Shown piece after piece: positions 23,607 to 31,674 of a DNA stretch of 35,229 bases; the first letter of the stretch is position 1; each line of letters starts with the position of its first letter. Location of the stretch: contig NZ_JANJUE010000158.1 in NCBI RefSeq assembly GCF_024710765.1, positions 1 to 35,229 of the forward strand. Reading direction: 5' to 3'. The translations under genes were made by a program, and so were the position numbers. Origin of the DNA: Pseudoxanthomonas sp. (GTDB lineage Bacteria > Pseudomonadota > Gammaproteobacteria > Xanthomonadales > Xanthomonadaceae). Below the pieces are notes generated by a model that saw only the letters and a program-made list of their open reading frames with translations, was not told the DNA's origin and searched no databases.

Positions 23607-23753
23607 GGGGGAAGTCATCCGGCGCGTGGGACTGGGCCGAGCATTTTACCGGGACGGCTCCGGTCGCGCTCGGGAAGGATCGCGGCTGGCCCCCCCATGG
23701 CGCAGTGCCGGAAGTCATCGCGACCTCCGTCGGTAATCCGCGGTTGCACGGGC

Positions 23754-24419
23754 CTAGCGCTTGCCATACGCCCGCAGGAACAGGTCCACGCAGGCGTCCA
23801 GATGGCTGGCCACGTCGCCCCGGCCCGGCCGCTCGCCGAACCCGCACATCATGCGCCCGTGGAGATCACCCTTGATCAGGGTGAAGAACTGCTCGGCGGC
23901 ACGCGGAACCTCCGGAATATCCAGTTCCCCGGCGTCCACTCGCGCCTGCAGCAGGGCGGCGAAGGCATCGTGGGTCCGCTGGGGACCGGCCTGCCAGAAC
24001 ACCTGCTTCAGGTTGTCGTCGATATTGCCCGGGACCATCATCATCCGTTGGGTGCTGATGGCCTCGTCGCTGCTGATCAGGGCGAAAAAGGCCTGGGCGA
24101 TGACCCGCAGCTGGTCGCGCAGCGGCCCCTCCAGTTCGATCTGGAACAGGTCGTCGGGCAGCATTTCCTCGCACTTGGCCCGCACCGCCTCGGTGAACAA
24201 GGCCTCCTTGTCACCGAAATGGCTGTATACGGTGAGCTTGGAGACGCCGGCTTCGGCGGCGATCTGGTCCATGGACGTGCCGCCGAAACCCTCGCGGGCG
24301 AACAGCCGCTTGGCGGCATCCAGGATGGCGGCGCGTTTGCCGAGATCCTTGGGACGCCCCGGCCCGGGAGCGGGCTTGGCGGCTGGACGGCGGCTGGCGG
24401 GAGGAACGGGGCTGGCCAT
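23754..24419 (-). CDS. TetR/AcrR-family transcriptional repressor
   Basis: A 221-residue TetR-family regulator. A proline- and alanine-rich tail of about 22 residues precedes GRPKDLGKRAAILDAAKRLF, and the helix-turn-helix is TSMDQIAAEAGVSKLTVYSH (about 48-67) followed by FGDKEALF. The C-terminal ligand-binding domain includes RMMMVPGNIDDNLKQVFW and ends in FLRAYGKR. It is divergent from the adaptor/RND operon across 80 nt, the usual arrangement for a local repressor of an efflux pump released by pump substrates. The start is the ATG at 24417-24419. The ligand is unknown. Confidence 0.92.
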   Translation of the reverse strand: MASPVPPASRRPAAKPAPGPGRPKDLGKRAAILDAAKRLFAREGFGGTSMDQIAAEAGVSKLTVYSHFGDKEALFTEAVRAKCEEMLPDDLFQIELEGPLRDQLRVIAQAFFALISSDEAISTQRMMMVPGNIDDNLKQVFWQAGPQRTHDAFAALLQARVDAGELDIPEVPRAAEQFFTLIKGDLHGRMMCGFGERPGRGDVASHLDACVDLFLRAYGKR

Positions 24420-24499
24420 TCGGCAATACTAGACTACTCGGTTCGATATTTATACTATACCGGCAAGTCCATTAATTACTGAATGACAACGGAGTCGCC
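24420..24499. promoter_or_regulatory. Divergent tetR/efflux-operon control region with candidate operator
   Basis: This 80-nt region is unusually A/T-rich for the window. TATACT at 24451-24456 is a plausible -10 box for the efflux operon. Around it is an imperfect dyad, GACT-ACT-CGG (24432-24441) and CCG-GCA-AGTC (24460-24469), seven of ten positions matching, spaced by 18 nt, a reasonable TetR operator candidate. ATACTAGACTA (24427-24437) and ATACTATAC (24452-24460) also form a loose direct repeat. GGAG at 24491-24494 is the ribosome-binding site. Confidence 0.45.
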
Positions 24500-25627
24500 A
24501 TGCACGGGCACGGCTTGCGCGGGATCGGAATGGGTCTGTTCCTCGGATTGGCGCTGTCGGCCTGCGGGGATAGTGGGGAAACCGCGGAAATCCCGCGCCC
24601 GGCCATGGTGGTACACCCCTCGGGCGGTGTCGACGCCGCGCTGACGGCGTACGCCGGCGAAGTGCGGGCCCGCGAGGAAAGCCCGCTGTCGTTCCGGGTC
24701 GGCGGGAACCTGATCCGGCGCAACGTGGACGCCGGTGCCCGGGTCCGCCGAGGCGAAGTGCTGGCGGTGCTGGATGCGGGCGATTTCGGCCTGCAGGAAC
24801 AGGCCGCGCGCGCCGAACTGGCGGCGGCCGAAGCCGAACTGGCCCGCACCCGCGGCGATCGCGATCGCTACGCGAAGCTGGTGGAGCAGGCGGTGGTCAG
24901 TCGCTCCGCCTACGACGCCCAGGTCGCGGCCTACAAGGCGGCCGAGGGTCGCGCCCGCGCGGCTCGCGCGCAGATGGAAGTGATGCGCAACCAGGCCGGC
25001 TATTCGCAACTGCGCGCGCCGCGTGACGGCGTGATCGCCAGCCGCCAGGCCGAGGCCGGCCAGGTGGTCGCCGCCGGCCAGACCATCTATACGCTGGCCG
25101 CCGATGGCGGGCGCGAGGTGGCGATCGGCCTGCCCGAGAACCGCATCCGCGAGTTCAACGTCGACCAGCCGGTGCTGGTGGAACTGTGGAACGCGCCCGG
25201 CGAACGCCTGCCGGGCACGATCCGTGAAATCGCCCCGGCGGCGGATCCGCAGACCCGTACCTACGCGGCGCGGGTCAGCCTGGTCGGCGAGGCGGTCAAC
25301 GCGGTCGAACTCGGCCAGAGCGCGCGCGTCTACGTGCAGGAACATGGCGCCAAGGCGGCGCTGAAGCTGCCGCTGTCGGCGGTGCAGCGCGGCGCCCAGG
25401 GCGGCACCGCCGTGTGGGTGGTGGATCCGAAGACCGGCAAGGTCGGCCTGCGCCCGGTTCGACTGGGTGCCTACGGCGATACCGAGGTGCCGGTGCTGTC
25501 GGGTGTCGCCGCAACCGATTGGGTGGTCGCAGGAGGCGGGCACCTGTTGCGCGAGGGCGTGACGGTAACCCCGGTGGACCGCGACAACCGCCCCGTGCTG
25601 GCGACGCCGGCCAAGGGTGCGCCGTGA
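24500..25627 (+). CDS. RND efflux periplasmic adaptor (membrane fusion lipoprotein)
   Basis: A 375-residue HlyD/AcrA-type adaptor that links an inner-membrane RND pump to an outer-membrane channel. Its signal peptide ends in the lipobox LSAC, so C22 is probably lipidated and the protein anchored in the inner membrane facing the periplasm. The order is a lipoyl half-motif (SFRVGGNLIRRNVDAGARVR, then GEVLAVLD), an alpha hairpin (AELAAAEAELARTRGDRDRY to RAAREQM-like helices, about 95-160), the second lipoyl half (YSQLRAPRDGVIASRQAEAG), then beta-barrel and membrane-proximal domains. GGAG lies 5 nt before the ATG. It heads the efflux operon under the divergent TetR gene. Confidence 0.94.
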   Translation: MHGHGLRGIGMGLFLGLALSACGDSGETAEIPRPAMVVHPSGGVDAALTAYAGEVRAREESPLSFRVGGNLIRRNVDAGARVRRGEVLAVLDAGDFGLQEQAARAELAAAEAELARTRGDRDRYAKLVEQAVVSRSAYDAQVAAYKAAEGRARAARAQMEVMRNQAGYSQLRAPRDGVIASRQAEAGQVVAAGQTIYTLAADGGREVAIGLPENRIREFNVDQPVLVELWNAPGERLPGTIREIAPAADPQTRTYAARVSLVGEAVNAVELGQSARVYVQEHGAKAALKLPLSAVQRGAQGGTAVWVVDPKTGKVGLRPVRLGAYGDTEVPVLSGVAATDWVVAGGGHLLREGVTVTPVDRDNRPVLATPAKGAP

Positions 25628-25701
25628 TGAAGGCGCCGACAGGGAAGGCACGCGCGCCCGGGCGGGTTCCGGGCGCCCCGCACGCTGAAGGGAGCCGCTG
25701 A
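25627..25701 (+). CDS. Possible 24-codon mini-ORF between adaptor and pump genes (doubtful)
   Basis: An ATG at 25627-25629 overlaps the adaptor's TGA (TGATG), and the frame closes at 25699-25701, 2 nt before the pump's ATG. The peptide would be MKAPTGKARAPGRVPGAPHA plus four residues, basic and proline-rich. Its codons (ACA, GCA, GTT, GCT, CGG) are less biased than in neighbouring genes, so it may be a spacer rather than a gene. Ribosomes could still translate it and so couple the adaptor to the pump. The pump has its own AGGGAG site near 25689. Confidence 0.2.
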   Translation: MKAPTGKARAPGRVPGAPHAEGSR

Positions 25702-25703
25702 TC

Positions 25704-28700
25704 ATGCGCCGCTTCAATGTCTCCGAGTGGGCGCTGACCAACCGCTCGCTGGTGCTGTTCGCGATGATCGTGCTGGCGCTGATCGGTGGCTGGTCGTACC
25801 GGCACCTCGGCCAGTCAGAGGATCCGCCGTTCACCTTCAAGGCAATGGTGGTGCGCACGGTGTGGCCGGGCGCGACCGCCGACGAGGTATCCAAGCAGGT
25901 CACCGAGCGCATCGAGAAGGCGCTGATGACCACCGGCAAGTACGAGTTCATCCGCTCCTACTCGCGCGCGGGTGAATCGCAGGTCATCTTCATGGCCCGC
26001 GACTCGCTCAAGTCCAGGGACATTCCCGAACTCTGGTACCAGATCCGCAAGAAGGTCGGCGACGTACGCTACACCTTGCCGGAAGGCACGGTCGGACCGT
26101 TCTTCAACGACGAGTTCGGCGACACCTTCGGCAACATCTACGCCCTGACCGGTCCCGGCTTCGACTATGCGGTGATGAAGGACTACGCGGATCGCATCCA
26201 ACTGGAACTGCAGCGCGTGTCCGATGTCGGCAAGGTGGAACTGGTCGGCCTGCAGGACGAGAAGATCTGGATCGAGCTGTCCAACACCAAGCTGGCCACG
26301 CTGGGCATCCCGCTGGCCGCGGTGCAACAGGCGGTGGATGAACAGAACGCGATGACTTCCGCCGGCTTCTTCGAGACGCCGAGCGATCGCGTGCAATTGC
26401 GGGTCAGCGGCGAGTTCAGCACGGTCGAGGAAATCCGCGAATTCCCGATCCATGCCGGCGGCCGCACCGTCCGGCTGGGCGACATCGCGGAGGTGCGGCG
26501 CGGCTTCGCGGATCCGTCCGCGCCGAAGATGCGCTTCATGGGCGAGGACGCCATCGGCATCGCGGTGGCGATGAAGGACGGTGGCGACATCCTCAAGCTT
26601 GGCGATACCCTCGAACACGAGTTCCAGCGCCTGCAGAAGACCCTGCCGGTTGGCATGCAGCTGCGCAAGGTGTCCGACCAGCCGCATGCGGTGGAGGAAT
26701 CGGTCGGCGAATTCGTGCGGGTGCTGACCGAAGCGGTCGTCATCGTCCTGGTGGTCAGCTTCTTCTCGCTGGGCCTGCGCACCGGCCTCGTGGTCGCGGT
26801 CTCGATTCCGCTGGTGCTGGCGATGACCTTCGCGGTGATGCATTACTTTGGCATTGGCCTGCACAAGATCTCGCTGGGCGCGCTGGTGCTGGCGCTGGGC
26901 CTGCTGGTGGACGACGCCATCATCGCGGTGGAGATGATGGCCATCAAGATGGAGCAAGGCTACGACCGGCTGAAGGCGGCGAGTTTCGCCTACGAGTCGA
27001 CCGCGTTCCCGATGCTGACCGGCACGCTGGTCACCGCGGCCGGCTTCCTGCCGATCGCAACGGCCGCTTCCAGCACCGGCGAGTACACCCGCTCGCTGTT
27101 CCAGGTAGTGACCATCGCGTTGGTGGTGTCTTGGATCGCGGCGGTGCTGTTCATCCCGTACCTGGGCGACAAGATGCTGCCGGACCTGGACCAGCCGCGC
27201 GCGCCGAAGCCGGGCTCGCTGGCCGCGCGCTGGCATGGACTGCGTGCGCGCCTGGCCGATCGCCATCCCGCCCTGGCCGGCTGGCTGGAGCCGGCGCCGC
27301 ACGACGCGCACGAGCATGATCCCTACCAGCGGCCGTTCTACCAGAAGTTCCGCAAGCTGCTGGACGCCTGCCTGCGCCATCGCTGGCTGGTGATCGGGGT
27401 GACCGCGCTGGCGTTCGTGCTGTCGATCGTGATGTTCCGGTTCATCCCGCAGCAGTTCTTCCCCGATTCGGTGCGTCCGGAATTGATGGTGGATCTGGAA
27501 CTGGCCGAGGGCAGCTCGCTCAAGTCCACCGACGCGCAGGCGCGCCAACTGGAGAAGTTGCTGGCCAGGCGCGAAGGCATCCAGAACTACGTGGCCTACA
27601 TCGGCACCGGTTCGCCGCGCTTCTACCTGCCGCTGGATCAGCAATTGCCGCAGGCCAATTTCTCCCAGTTCGTGGTGCTGGCCGATGACATCGAGTCGCG
27701 CGAGGCGACCCGCAAGTGGCTGATCGAGGAGGTGGCGCGGCAGTTCCCGCAGCTGCAGTTCCGGGTCACCCGCCTGGAGAACGGCCCGCCGGTGGGCTAT
27801 CCGGTCCAGTTCCGCGTCTCCGGCGAACATATCGAGCGCGTGCAGGCGCTGGCGCGCCAGGTGGCCGAGAAGGTGCGGGCGAATCCGCATGTCGCCAACG
27901 TCAACCTGGACTGGGACGAGCCCAGCAAGATCGTGCGCCTGGTGATCGATCAGGATCGCGCGCGCGCGCTGGGCGTCAGTACCGCGCAGGTGTCCCACTT
28001 CCTGACCAGTTCGCTGTCCGGGCTGCATGTCAGCACTTACCGGGAAGGCAACGAACTGATCGAGATCCTGTTGCGTGGCCCGGAACGCGAGCGCGCGCGC
28101 ATGGATCTGGTGGGCAGCCTGGCGGTGCCGACCAGCAACGGCGGCAGCGTGCCGCTGTCGCAGATCGCCAACCTCGAGTACGCCTTCGAGGATGGCATCA
28201 TCTGGCACCGCAATCGCCTGCCGACGGTGACGGTGCGCGCGGACCTCAATACCGATTCGCTGACGCCGCCGACCGTGGTGGGCCAGATCCAGCCGACCCT
28301 GGAAGACATCCGCAAGGCATTGCCGGAGGGCTACCTGCTGGAGACCGGCGGCACCGTCGAGGATTCGGCACGCGGCCAGAATTCGATCAACGCCGGCATG
28401 CCGCTGTTCCTGCTGGTGGTGGCGACCCTGCTGATGCTGCAGTTGCGCAGCTTCCCGCGGATGGCGCTGGTGGCGCTGACCGCGCCGCTGGGCCTGATCG
28501 GCGTGACCCTGGCGCTGTTGATCTTCCGGGTGCCGTTCGGTTTCGTCGCCATGCTCGGTACCATCGCGCTGGCCGGCATGATCATGCGCAACTCGGTGAT
28601 CCTGGTCGACCAGATCCAGCAGGACATCGATGCCGGCCACGACCGCTGGCACGCGATCATCGACGCCACGGTGCGCCGGTTCCGTCCGATCGTGCTGACC

Positions 28701-28874
28701 GCGCTGGCGGCGGTGCTGGCGATGATCCCGCTCTCGCGCAGCGCGTTCTTCGGGCCGATGGCGGTGGCGATCATGGGCGGCCTGACCGTGGCGACCCTGC
28801 TGACCCTGCTGTTCCTGCCGGCGCTGTACGCGGCCTGGTTCAAGGTCAAGCCGGAGGAAGGCGACGCGGTCTGA
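25704..28874 (+). CDS. RND-family multidrug efflux pump, inner-membrane permease
   Basis: A 1056-residue HAE1-type RND permease, a proton-driven exporter taking substrates from the periplasm and inner membrane. The N-terminus SEWALTNRSLVLFAMIVLAL leads to helix 1; HLGQSEDPPFTFKAMVVRT is the loop typical of the one-adaptor subgroup related to TriC. The paired aspartates of the proton relay are D403 and D404 in ALGLLVDDAIIAVE. The second half repeats the plan (VIGVTALAFVLSIVMFRFIP, later GTIALAGMIMRNSVILVDQI and ending LFLPALYAAWFKVK). An insertion rich in Pro, Arg and His (about 500-540) links the halves. No channel gene follows in the operon; TolC, encoded nearby, is the likely partner. Confidence 0.95.
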   Translation: MRRFNVSEWALTNRSLVLFAMIVLALIGGWSYRHLGQSEDPPFTFKAMVVRTVWPGATADEVSKQVTERIEKALMTTGKYEFIRSYSRAGESQVIFMARDSLKSRDIPELWYQIRKKVGDVRYTLPEGTVGPFFNDEFGDTFGNIYALTGPGFDYAVMKDYADRIQLELQRVSDVGKVELVGLQDEKIWIELSNTKLATLGIPLAAVQQAVDEQNAMTSAGFFETPSDRVQLRVSGEFSTVEEIREFPIHAGGRTVRLGDIAEVRRGFADPSAPKMRFMGEDAIGIAVAMKDGGDILKLGDTLEHEFQRLQKTLPVGMQLRKVSDQPHAVEESVGEFVRVLTEAVVIVLVVSFFSLGLRTGLVVAVSIPLVLAMTFAVMHYFGIGLHKISLGALVLALGLLVDDAIIAVEMMAIKMEQGYDRLKAASFAYESTAFPMLTGTLVTAAGFLPIATAASSTGEYTRSLFQVVTIALVVSWIAAVLFIPYLGDKMLPDLDQPRAPKPGSLAARWHGLRARLADRHPALAGWLEPAPHDAHEHDPYQRPFYQKFRKLLDACLRHRWLVIGVTALAFVLSIVMFRFIPQQFFPDSVRPELMVDLELAEGSSLKSTDAQARQLEKLLARREGIQNYVAYIGTGSPRFYLPLDQQLPQANFSQFVVLADDIESREATRKWLIEEVARQFPQLQFRVTRLENGPPVGYPVQFRVSGEHIERVQALARQVAEKVRANPHVANVNLDWDEPSKIVRLVIDQDRARALGVSTAQVSHFLTSSLSGLHVSTYREGNELIEILLRGPERERARMDLVGSLAVPTSNGGSVPLSQIANLEYAFEDGIIWHRNRLPTVTVRADLNTDSLTPPTVVGQIQPTLEDIRKALPEGYLLETGGTVEDSARGQNSINAGMPLFLLVVATLLMLQLRSFPRMALVALTAPLGLIGVTLALLIFRVPFGFVAMLGTIALAGMIMRNSVILVDQIQQDIDAGHDRWHAIIDATVRRFRPIVLTALAAVLAMIPLSRSAFFGPMAVAIMGGLTVATLLTLLFLPALYAAWFKVKPEEGDAV

Positions 28875-28897
28875 CGCCCGATCGTTGCAATCGCCTT

Positions 28898-28917
28898 CGG
28901 TGGGCTTCGGTCCACCG
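28898..28917. terminator. Hairpin after the pump gene (weak terminator candidate)
   Basis: An 8-bp stem with one wobble (CGGTGGGC/GTCCACCG) and a TTCG tetraloop lies 23 nt after the pump stop, in the 97-nt gap before a convergent gene. No T-run follows, so termination is only suggested. Confidence 0.4.
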
Positions 28918-28971
28918 CCATGGTCCTTCCGGTCGGCGTTGGGCGCCACAGGCCAGCAGCGCCGCTGGCCG

Positions 28972-29295
28972 TTACCCGAGATGTCGCGGAACCTTGGCGC
29001 GCAGCAGCGCGACGAGGGCCGGATCCATGTAGTCGTAGTCGTCCGGGATGTCGAGGCAGATGATGCGCTGGCGTCCCAGGTGGCGACGGAATCGAGACGA
29101 CAGCTTGTTGCGGTGCGCGCGCTCCATGATGAACACCATGTCCGCCCAGGCCAGCAGCTCAGGCGTGAGCGGATTTTCCGCATCGTTGTTCAGGCCGGCC
29201 GAGGCGGTTTCCACCCCCGGCCAATCCGCGAACACCTGTTCGGCGGTCGGACTGCGCAACCGGTTCTGGCTGCAGATGAAAAGCACCTTGCGCAT
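28972..29295 (-). CDS. Small low-molecular-weight protein tyrosine phosphatase-like protein
   Basis: A 107-residue protein aligned with the start of LMW-PTPs. The P-loop is FICSQNRLRSPTAEQVFA, giving the catalytic CX5R (C8, R14) followed by S-P-T-A-E as in classical enzymes. TASAGL and WADMVFIMERAHRNKL match the usual A-S-A-G and D-x-I-x-x-M-x-x-x-H regions, and YMDPALV (D91-P92) can supply the general acid. It is some 40 residues shorter than typical LMW-PTPs (about 150), and the P-loop glycine and second cysteine are replaced by Q10 and L13. The ATG at 29295 lies 11 nt after the racemase stop; a TTG at 29310 would overlap it. Cytoplasmic; the substrate is unknown. Confidence 0.82.
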   Translation of the reverse strand: MRKVLFICSQNRLRSPTAEQVFADWPGVETASAGLNNDAENPLTPELLAWADMVFIMERAHRNKLSSRFRRHLGRQRIICLDIPDDYDYMDPALVALLRAKVPRHLG

Positions 29296-29306
29296 GCGTG
29301 TTGGCT

Positions 29307-30002
29307 TCAACCGTCGAGCGCGTGGTCGGCCGCGGCACGGGCATGCAGCGAGGTCGTGTCGAACAGCGGAACGCGTGAATCTGCCGACCCGACCAGCAGC
29401 GAGATTTCCGTGCAGCCCAGGATGATCGCCTCCGCGCCGCGCGCGACCAGGCGTTCGATGACACCGCGATAGCGGGCGCGCGATGCGTCATCGATGAGGC
29501 CCTGGCAGAGTTCGTCATAGATGACGCGGTGGACTTCGAGGCGGTCCCCCGCCTCGGGAACGAGCACCTCCAGGCCGTGTTCGCGTTGCAGACGGGCACG
29601 ATAGAAATCTTCCTCCATCGTGAAACGCGTGCCGAGCAGCCCGACGCGGCGGAAGCCTTTCGAGGCGATGGCGCGGGCGGTGGGATCGGCGATATGCAGC
29701 AGCGGCAGCGCCGTCGCGGCTTCCACCGTCGGCGCGACCTTGTGCATGGTGTTGGTGCAGATCACCAGGAAATCCGCGCCCGCGCCCTGCAGGCGCCTGG
29801 CGGCATCCGCCAGCAATGCGCCCGCGCGGTCCCAATCTCCGGCGTGCTGGAGTTGTTCAACTTCATGGAAATCCACGCTGTAGAGCAGGACCCTGGCCGA
29901 GTGCAGTCCACCGAGCCGTTCCTGCACCCGCTGGTTGATGAGGCGGTAGTAGGGCACGGTGGATTCCCAACTCATGCCGCCGAGCATTCCGATGGTTTTC
30001 AT
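29307..30002 (-). CDS. Aspartate/glutamate racemase family protein
   Basis: A 231-residue cofactor-independent amino-acid racemase of the Asp/Glu family. It starts MKTIGMLGGMSWESTVPYYR, typical of the YgeA/aspartate racemase branch. The two catalytic cysteines are C82 in FLVICTNTMHKVA and C197 in IILGCTEISLLV. The regions LLHIADPTARAI and GLLGTRFTMEEDFYRARLQ also match. It interconverts L- and D-forms, most likely of aspartate, or has broad specificity, in the cytoplasm. The ATG at 30000-30002 is chosen because MKTIGMLGG is the family N-terminus. Its stop is adjacent to the start of the phosphatase-like gene, so the two form an operon. Confidence 0.92.
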   Translation of the reverse strand: MKTIGMLGGMSWESTVPYYRLINQRVQERLGGLHSARVLLYSVDFHEVEQLQHAGDWDRAGALLADAARRLQGAGADFLVICTNTMHKVAPTVEAATALPLLHIADPTARAIASKGFRRVGLLGTRFTMEEDFYRARLQREHGLEVLVPEAGDRLEVHRVIYDELCQGLIDDASRARYRGVIERLVARGAEAIILGCTEISLLVGSADSRVPLFDTTSLHARAAADHALDG

Positions 30003-30068
30003 GTCGGCATTGTAGTGGCGAAGGAAACCCGCGCGCACGCAGGGGGCGGCAGCATTACTCGACTCGCA

Positions 30069-30464
30069 TCAGTCGACGCGTTCCGGGGCTTGCCGGGTTT
30101 CCCCCGCCGGCGCCGGGTCGGACGGGAGGATGAGCTGCGCGAGCAGCAGGATCCACGTGGGAATCACGAGCCATCCACGCCAGACATGCGCAAGTCCGAG
30201 GTCCGGAAACCCGTGGTTTGCCAGCAGATGGAACGCGCCGAAGAACAGCAGCGCGAAAAGGGGAATCAGCCGCGGTTGCATCCAGTCCAGAGGACTGGAT
30301 GCGGCGCGGTCGCGCGGATCCGTCCCTGCGTCGAGCAGGAAGACCAGGGCGAGCGGAAGCATGCCGCCCAGGACGGGCCATTCCGCAAGCGCGCCGATGC
30401 CCCACAGGGTGACCAGCGTGGTGGAAACCACGAGTTTCAGGCGCTGCTTCCTGTCTGGTGCCAT
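30069..30464 (-). CDS. Small integral membrane protein, unknown function
   Basis: A 131-residue protein that I do not recognise. After a basic start (MAPDRKQRLK) there are probably four hydrophobic segments: LVVSTTLVTLWGIGAL, PVLGGMLPLALVFLL, LIPLFALLFFGAFHLL and LVIPTWILLLAQLIL. A polar loop (DAGTDPRDRAASSPLD) and a charged tail lie between and after them. Codon use is like its neighbours, and the frame ends in a proper stop 66 nt from the racemase start. It may be co-transcribed with the racemase. The ATG at 30462-30464 follows GAGGAACGCGGAC, a passable ribosome-binding site. No catalytic motif is visible. Confidence 0.65.
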   Translation of the reverse strand: MAPDRKQRLKLVVSTTLVTLWGIGALAEWPVLGGMLPLALVFLLDAGTDPRDRAASSPLDWMQPRLIPLFALLFFGAFHLLANHGFPDLGLAHVWRGWLVIPTWILLLAQLILPSDPAPAGETRQAPERVD

Positions 30465-30542
30465 GTCCGCGTTCCTCCCGAAGGCGAGGCGACTATGTCC
30501 GTCCCCGGCGACGGCTGCAAGCGAAGGGACGGACGCGCGGCC

Positions 30543-30568
30543 AAAAAAAAGGCGGGCCGAAGCCCGCC
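30543..30568 (-). terminator. Rho-independent terminator of the leucine operon
   Basis: On the minus strand, GGCGGGC-TTCG-GCCCGCC is followed by eight T (plus-strand A-run 30543-30550), 18 nt after the leuB stop. This is a textbook intrinsic terminator. Its core is nearly the same as that at 21498-21513. Confidence 0.94.
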
Positions 30569-30585
30569 CACCAGAGAGAGCAGAC

Positions 30586-31674
30586 TCAGTCCCTGAGTTC
30601 GGCCACGTAGCAATGCTCGTTCAACTGTTCGATCACCGCCTGCGCGGCGGCCTGGGTCGAGACACCGCGGCCGCCGGCGGCCAGATCGTTGGTGAATACC
30701 TGCGCGTTGAGCGCACCGTCGACGGCGCGTTCGATGCAGTCGGCTTCCTCGTGCAGGCCCAGGGAATGGCGCAGCAGCATCGCGCAACTCAGGATGGTCG
30801 CATAGGGATTGGCGATGCCCTTGCCGGCGATGTCGGGCGCGGAACCGTGGATCGGCTCGTACAGGCCGACCTTGCCGTCACCCAGCGATGCGGAGGGCAG
30901 CAGGCCCAGCGAGCCGGCCAGCATCGAGGCCTCGTCGGTCAGGATGTCGCCGAACATGTTTTCGGTGACGATCACGTCGTACTCGCGCGGGCGGGACAGC
31001 AGATGCATGGCCATCGCGTCGACCAGCACGTGTTCCAGTTTGACGTCGGCGAACTCCTCGCGGCCGATGCGCGCGGTGACGTCGCGCCACAGGCGCGAGG
31101 TTTCCAGCACGTTGGCCTTGTCCACCGACACCAGGTAACCGCGGCGCTGGCGGGCCAGGCGGAAGGCGCTGCGCACCACCCGCTCGATCTCGGTGACGCT
31201 GTAGCTGCACAGATCGCTGGCGCCACGCTCGTCGCGGGTCTTGTCGCCGAAGTAGATGCCTCCGGTCAGTTCGCGCACGACCATGATGTCCACGCCGGTC
31301 AGCAGGTGAGGCTTGATCGGCGAGGCGTTGAGCGCGGCCGGATGCGGCCGGACCGGCCGCAGGTTGGCGAACAGCCCCAGGCCGCGGCGCAGCGCCAGCA
31401 GGCCTTGTTCGGGGCGGATTTTCGCGTTGGGGTCGGACCATTTCGGCCCGCCCACCGCACCCAGCAGCACCGCGTCGGCCTGTTGGCAGGCGCGCAGGGT
31501 GGCGGCCGGCAGCGGATCGTCGTGGCGATCGATGGCGATGCCGCCGATGTCGTGTTCGATGAAGGAGAAGTCGTGGCCGTGGCGGCGCGCCACGGTACGC
31601 AGGACGGAGACGGCGGCGGCGGTGACTTCCGGACCGATGCCGTCGCCGGGCAGGATGGCGATTTCAGCGCGCAT
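30586..31674 (-). CDS. leuB: 3-isopropylmalate dehydrogenase
   Basis: LeuB oxidises 3-isopropylmalate with NAD+ and decarboxylates it to 2-oxoisocaproate, the last pathway-specific step of leucine synthesis. The 362-residue product begins [15 protein letters not shown]. Substrate-binding residues lie in LRPVRPH and [12 protein letters not shown] (R134, Y141), with K186 in SVDKANVL. Metal-binding aspartates are D219, D243 and D247 ([22 protein letters not shown]), and [14 protein letters not shown] is the nucleotide region. Its ATG (31672-31674) overlaps the leuD stop by 11 nt, with AGGAAA upstream, so it is translationally coupled. It is the last gene of leuA-leuC-leuD-leuB, closed by a strong terminator. 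Confidence 0.97.
   Translation of the reverse strand: MRAEIAILPGDGIGPEVTAAAVSVLRTVARRHGHDFSFIEHDIGGIAIDRHDDPLPAATLRACQQADAVLLGAVGGPKWSDPNAKIRPEQGLLALRRGLGLFANLRPVRPHPAALNASPIKPHLLTGVDIMVVRELTGGIYFGDKTRDERGASDLCSYSVTEIERVVRSAFRLARQRRGYLVSVDKANVLETSRLWRDVTARIGREEFADVKLEHVLVDAMAMHLLSRPREYDVIVTENMFGDILTDEASMLAGSLGLLPSASLGDGKVGLYEPIHGSAPDIAGKGIANPYATILSCAMLLRHSLGLHEEADCIERAVDGALNAQVFTNDLAAGGRGVSTQAAAQAVIEQLNEHCYVAELRD

Noticed and set aside
25815-29183. A very long open frame (over 1100 codons) on the minus strand opposite the RND gene
   Set aside because: The product is dominated by His, Arg, Gln and Gly repeats with no domain, as expected opposite a high-GC gene; the plus-strand RND protein is complete and well conserved.
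30551-30568. The near-identical stems at 21498-21513 and 30551-30568 as a mobile repeat
   Set aside because: Both are ordinary intrinsic terminators right after stop codons; GCGGGCC-type stems are frequent terminator cores.
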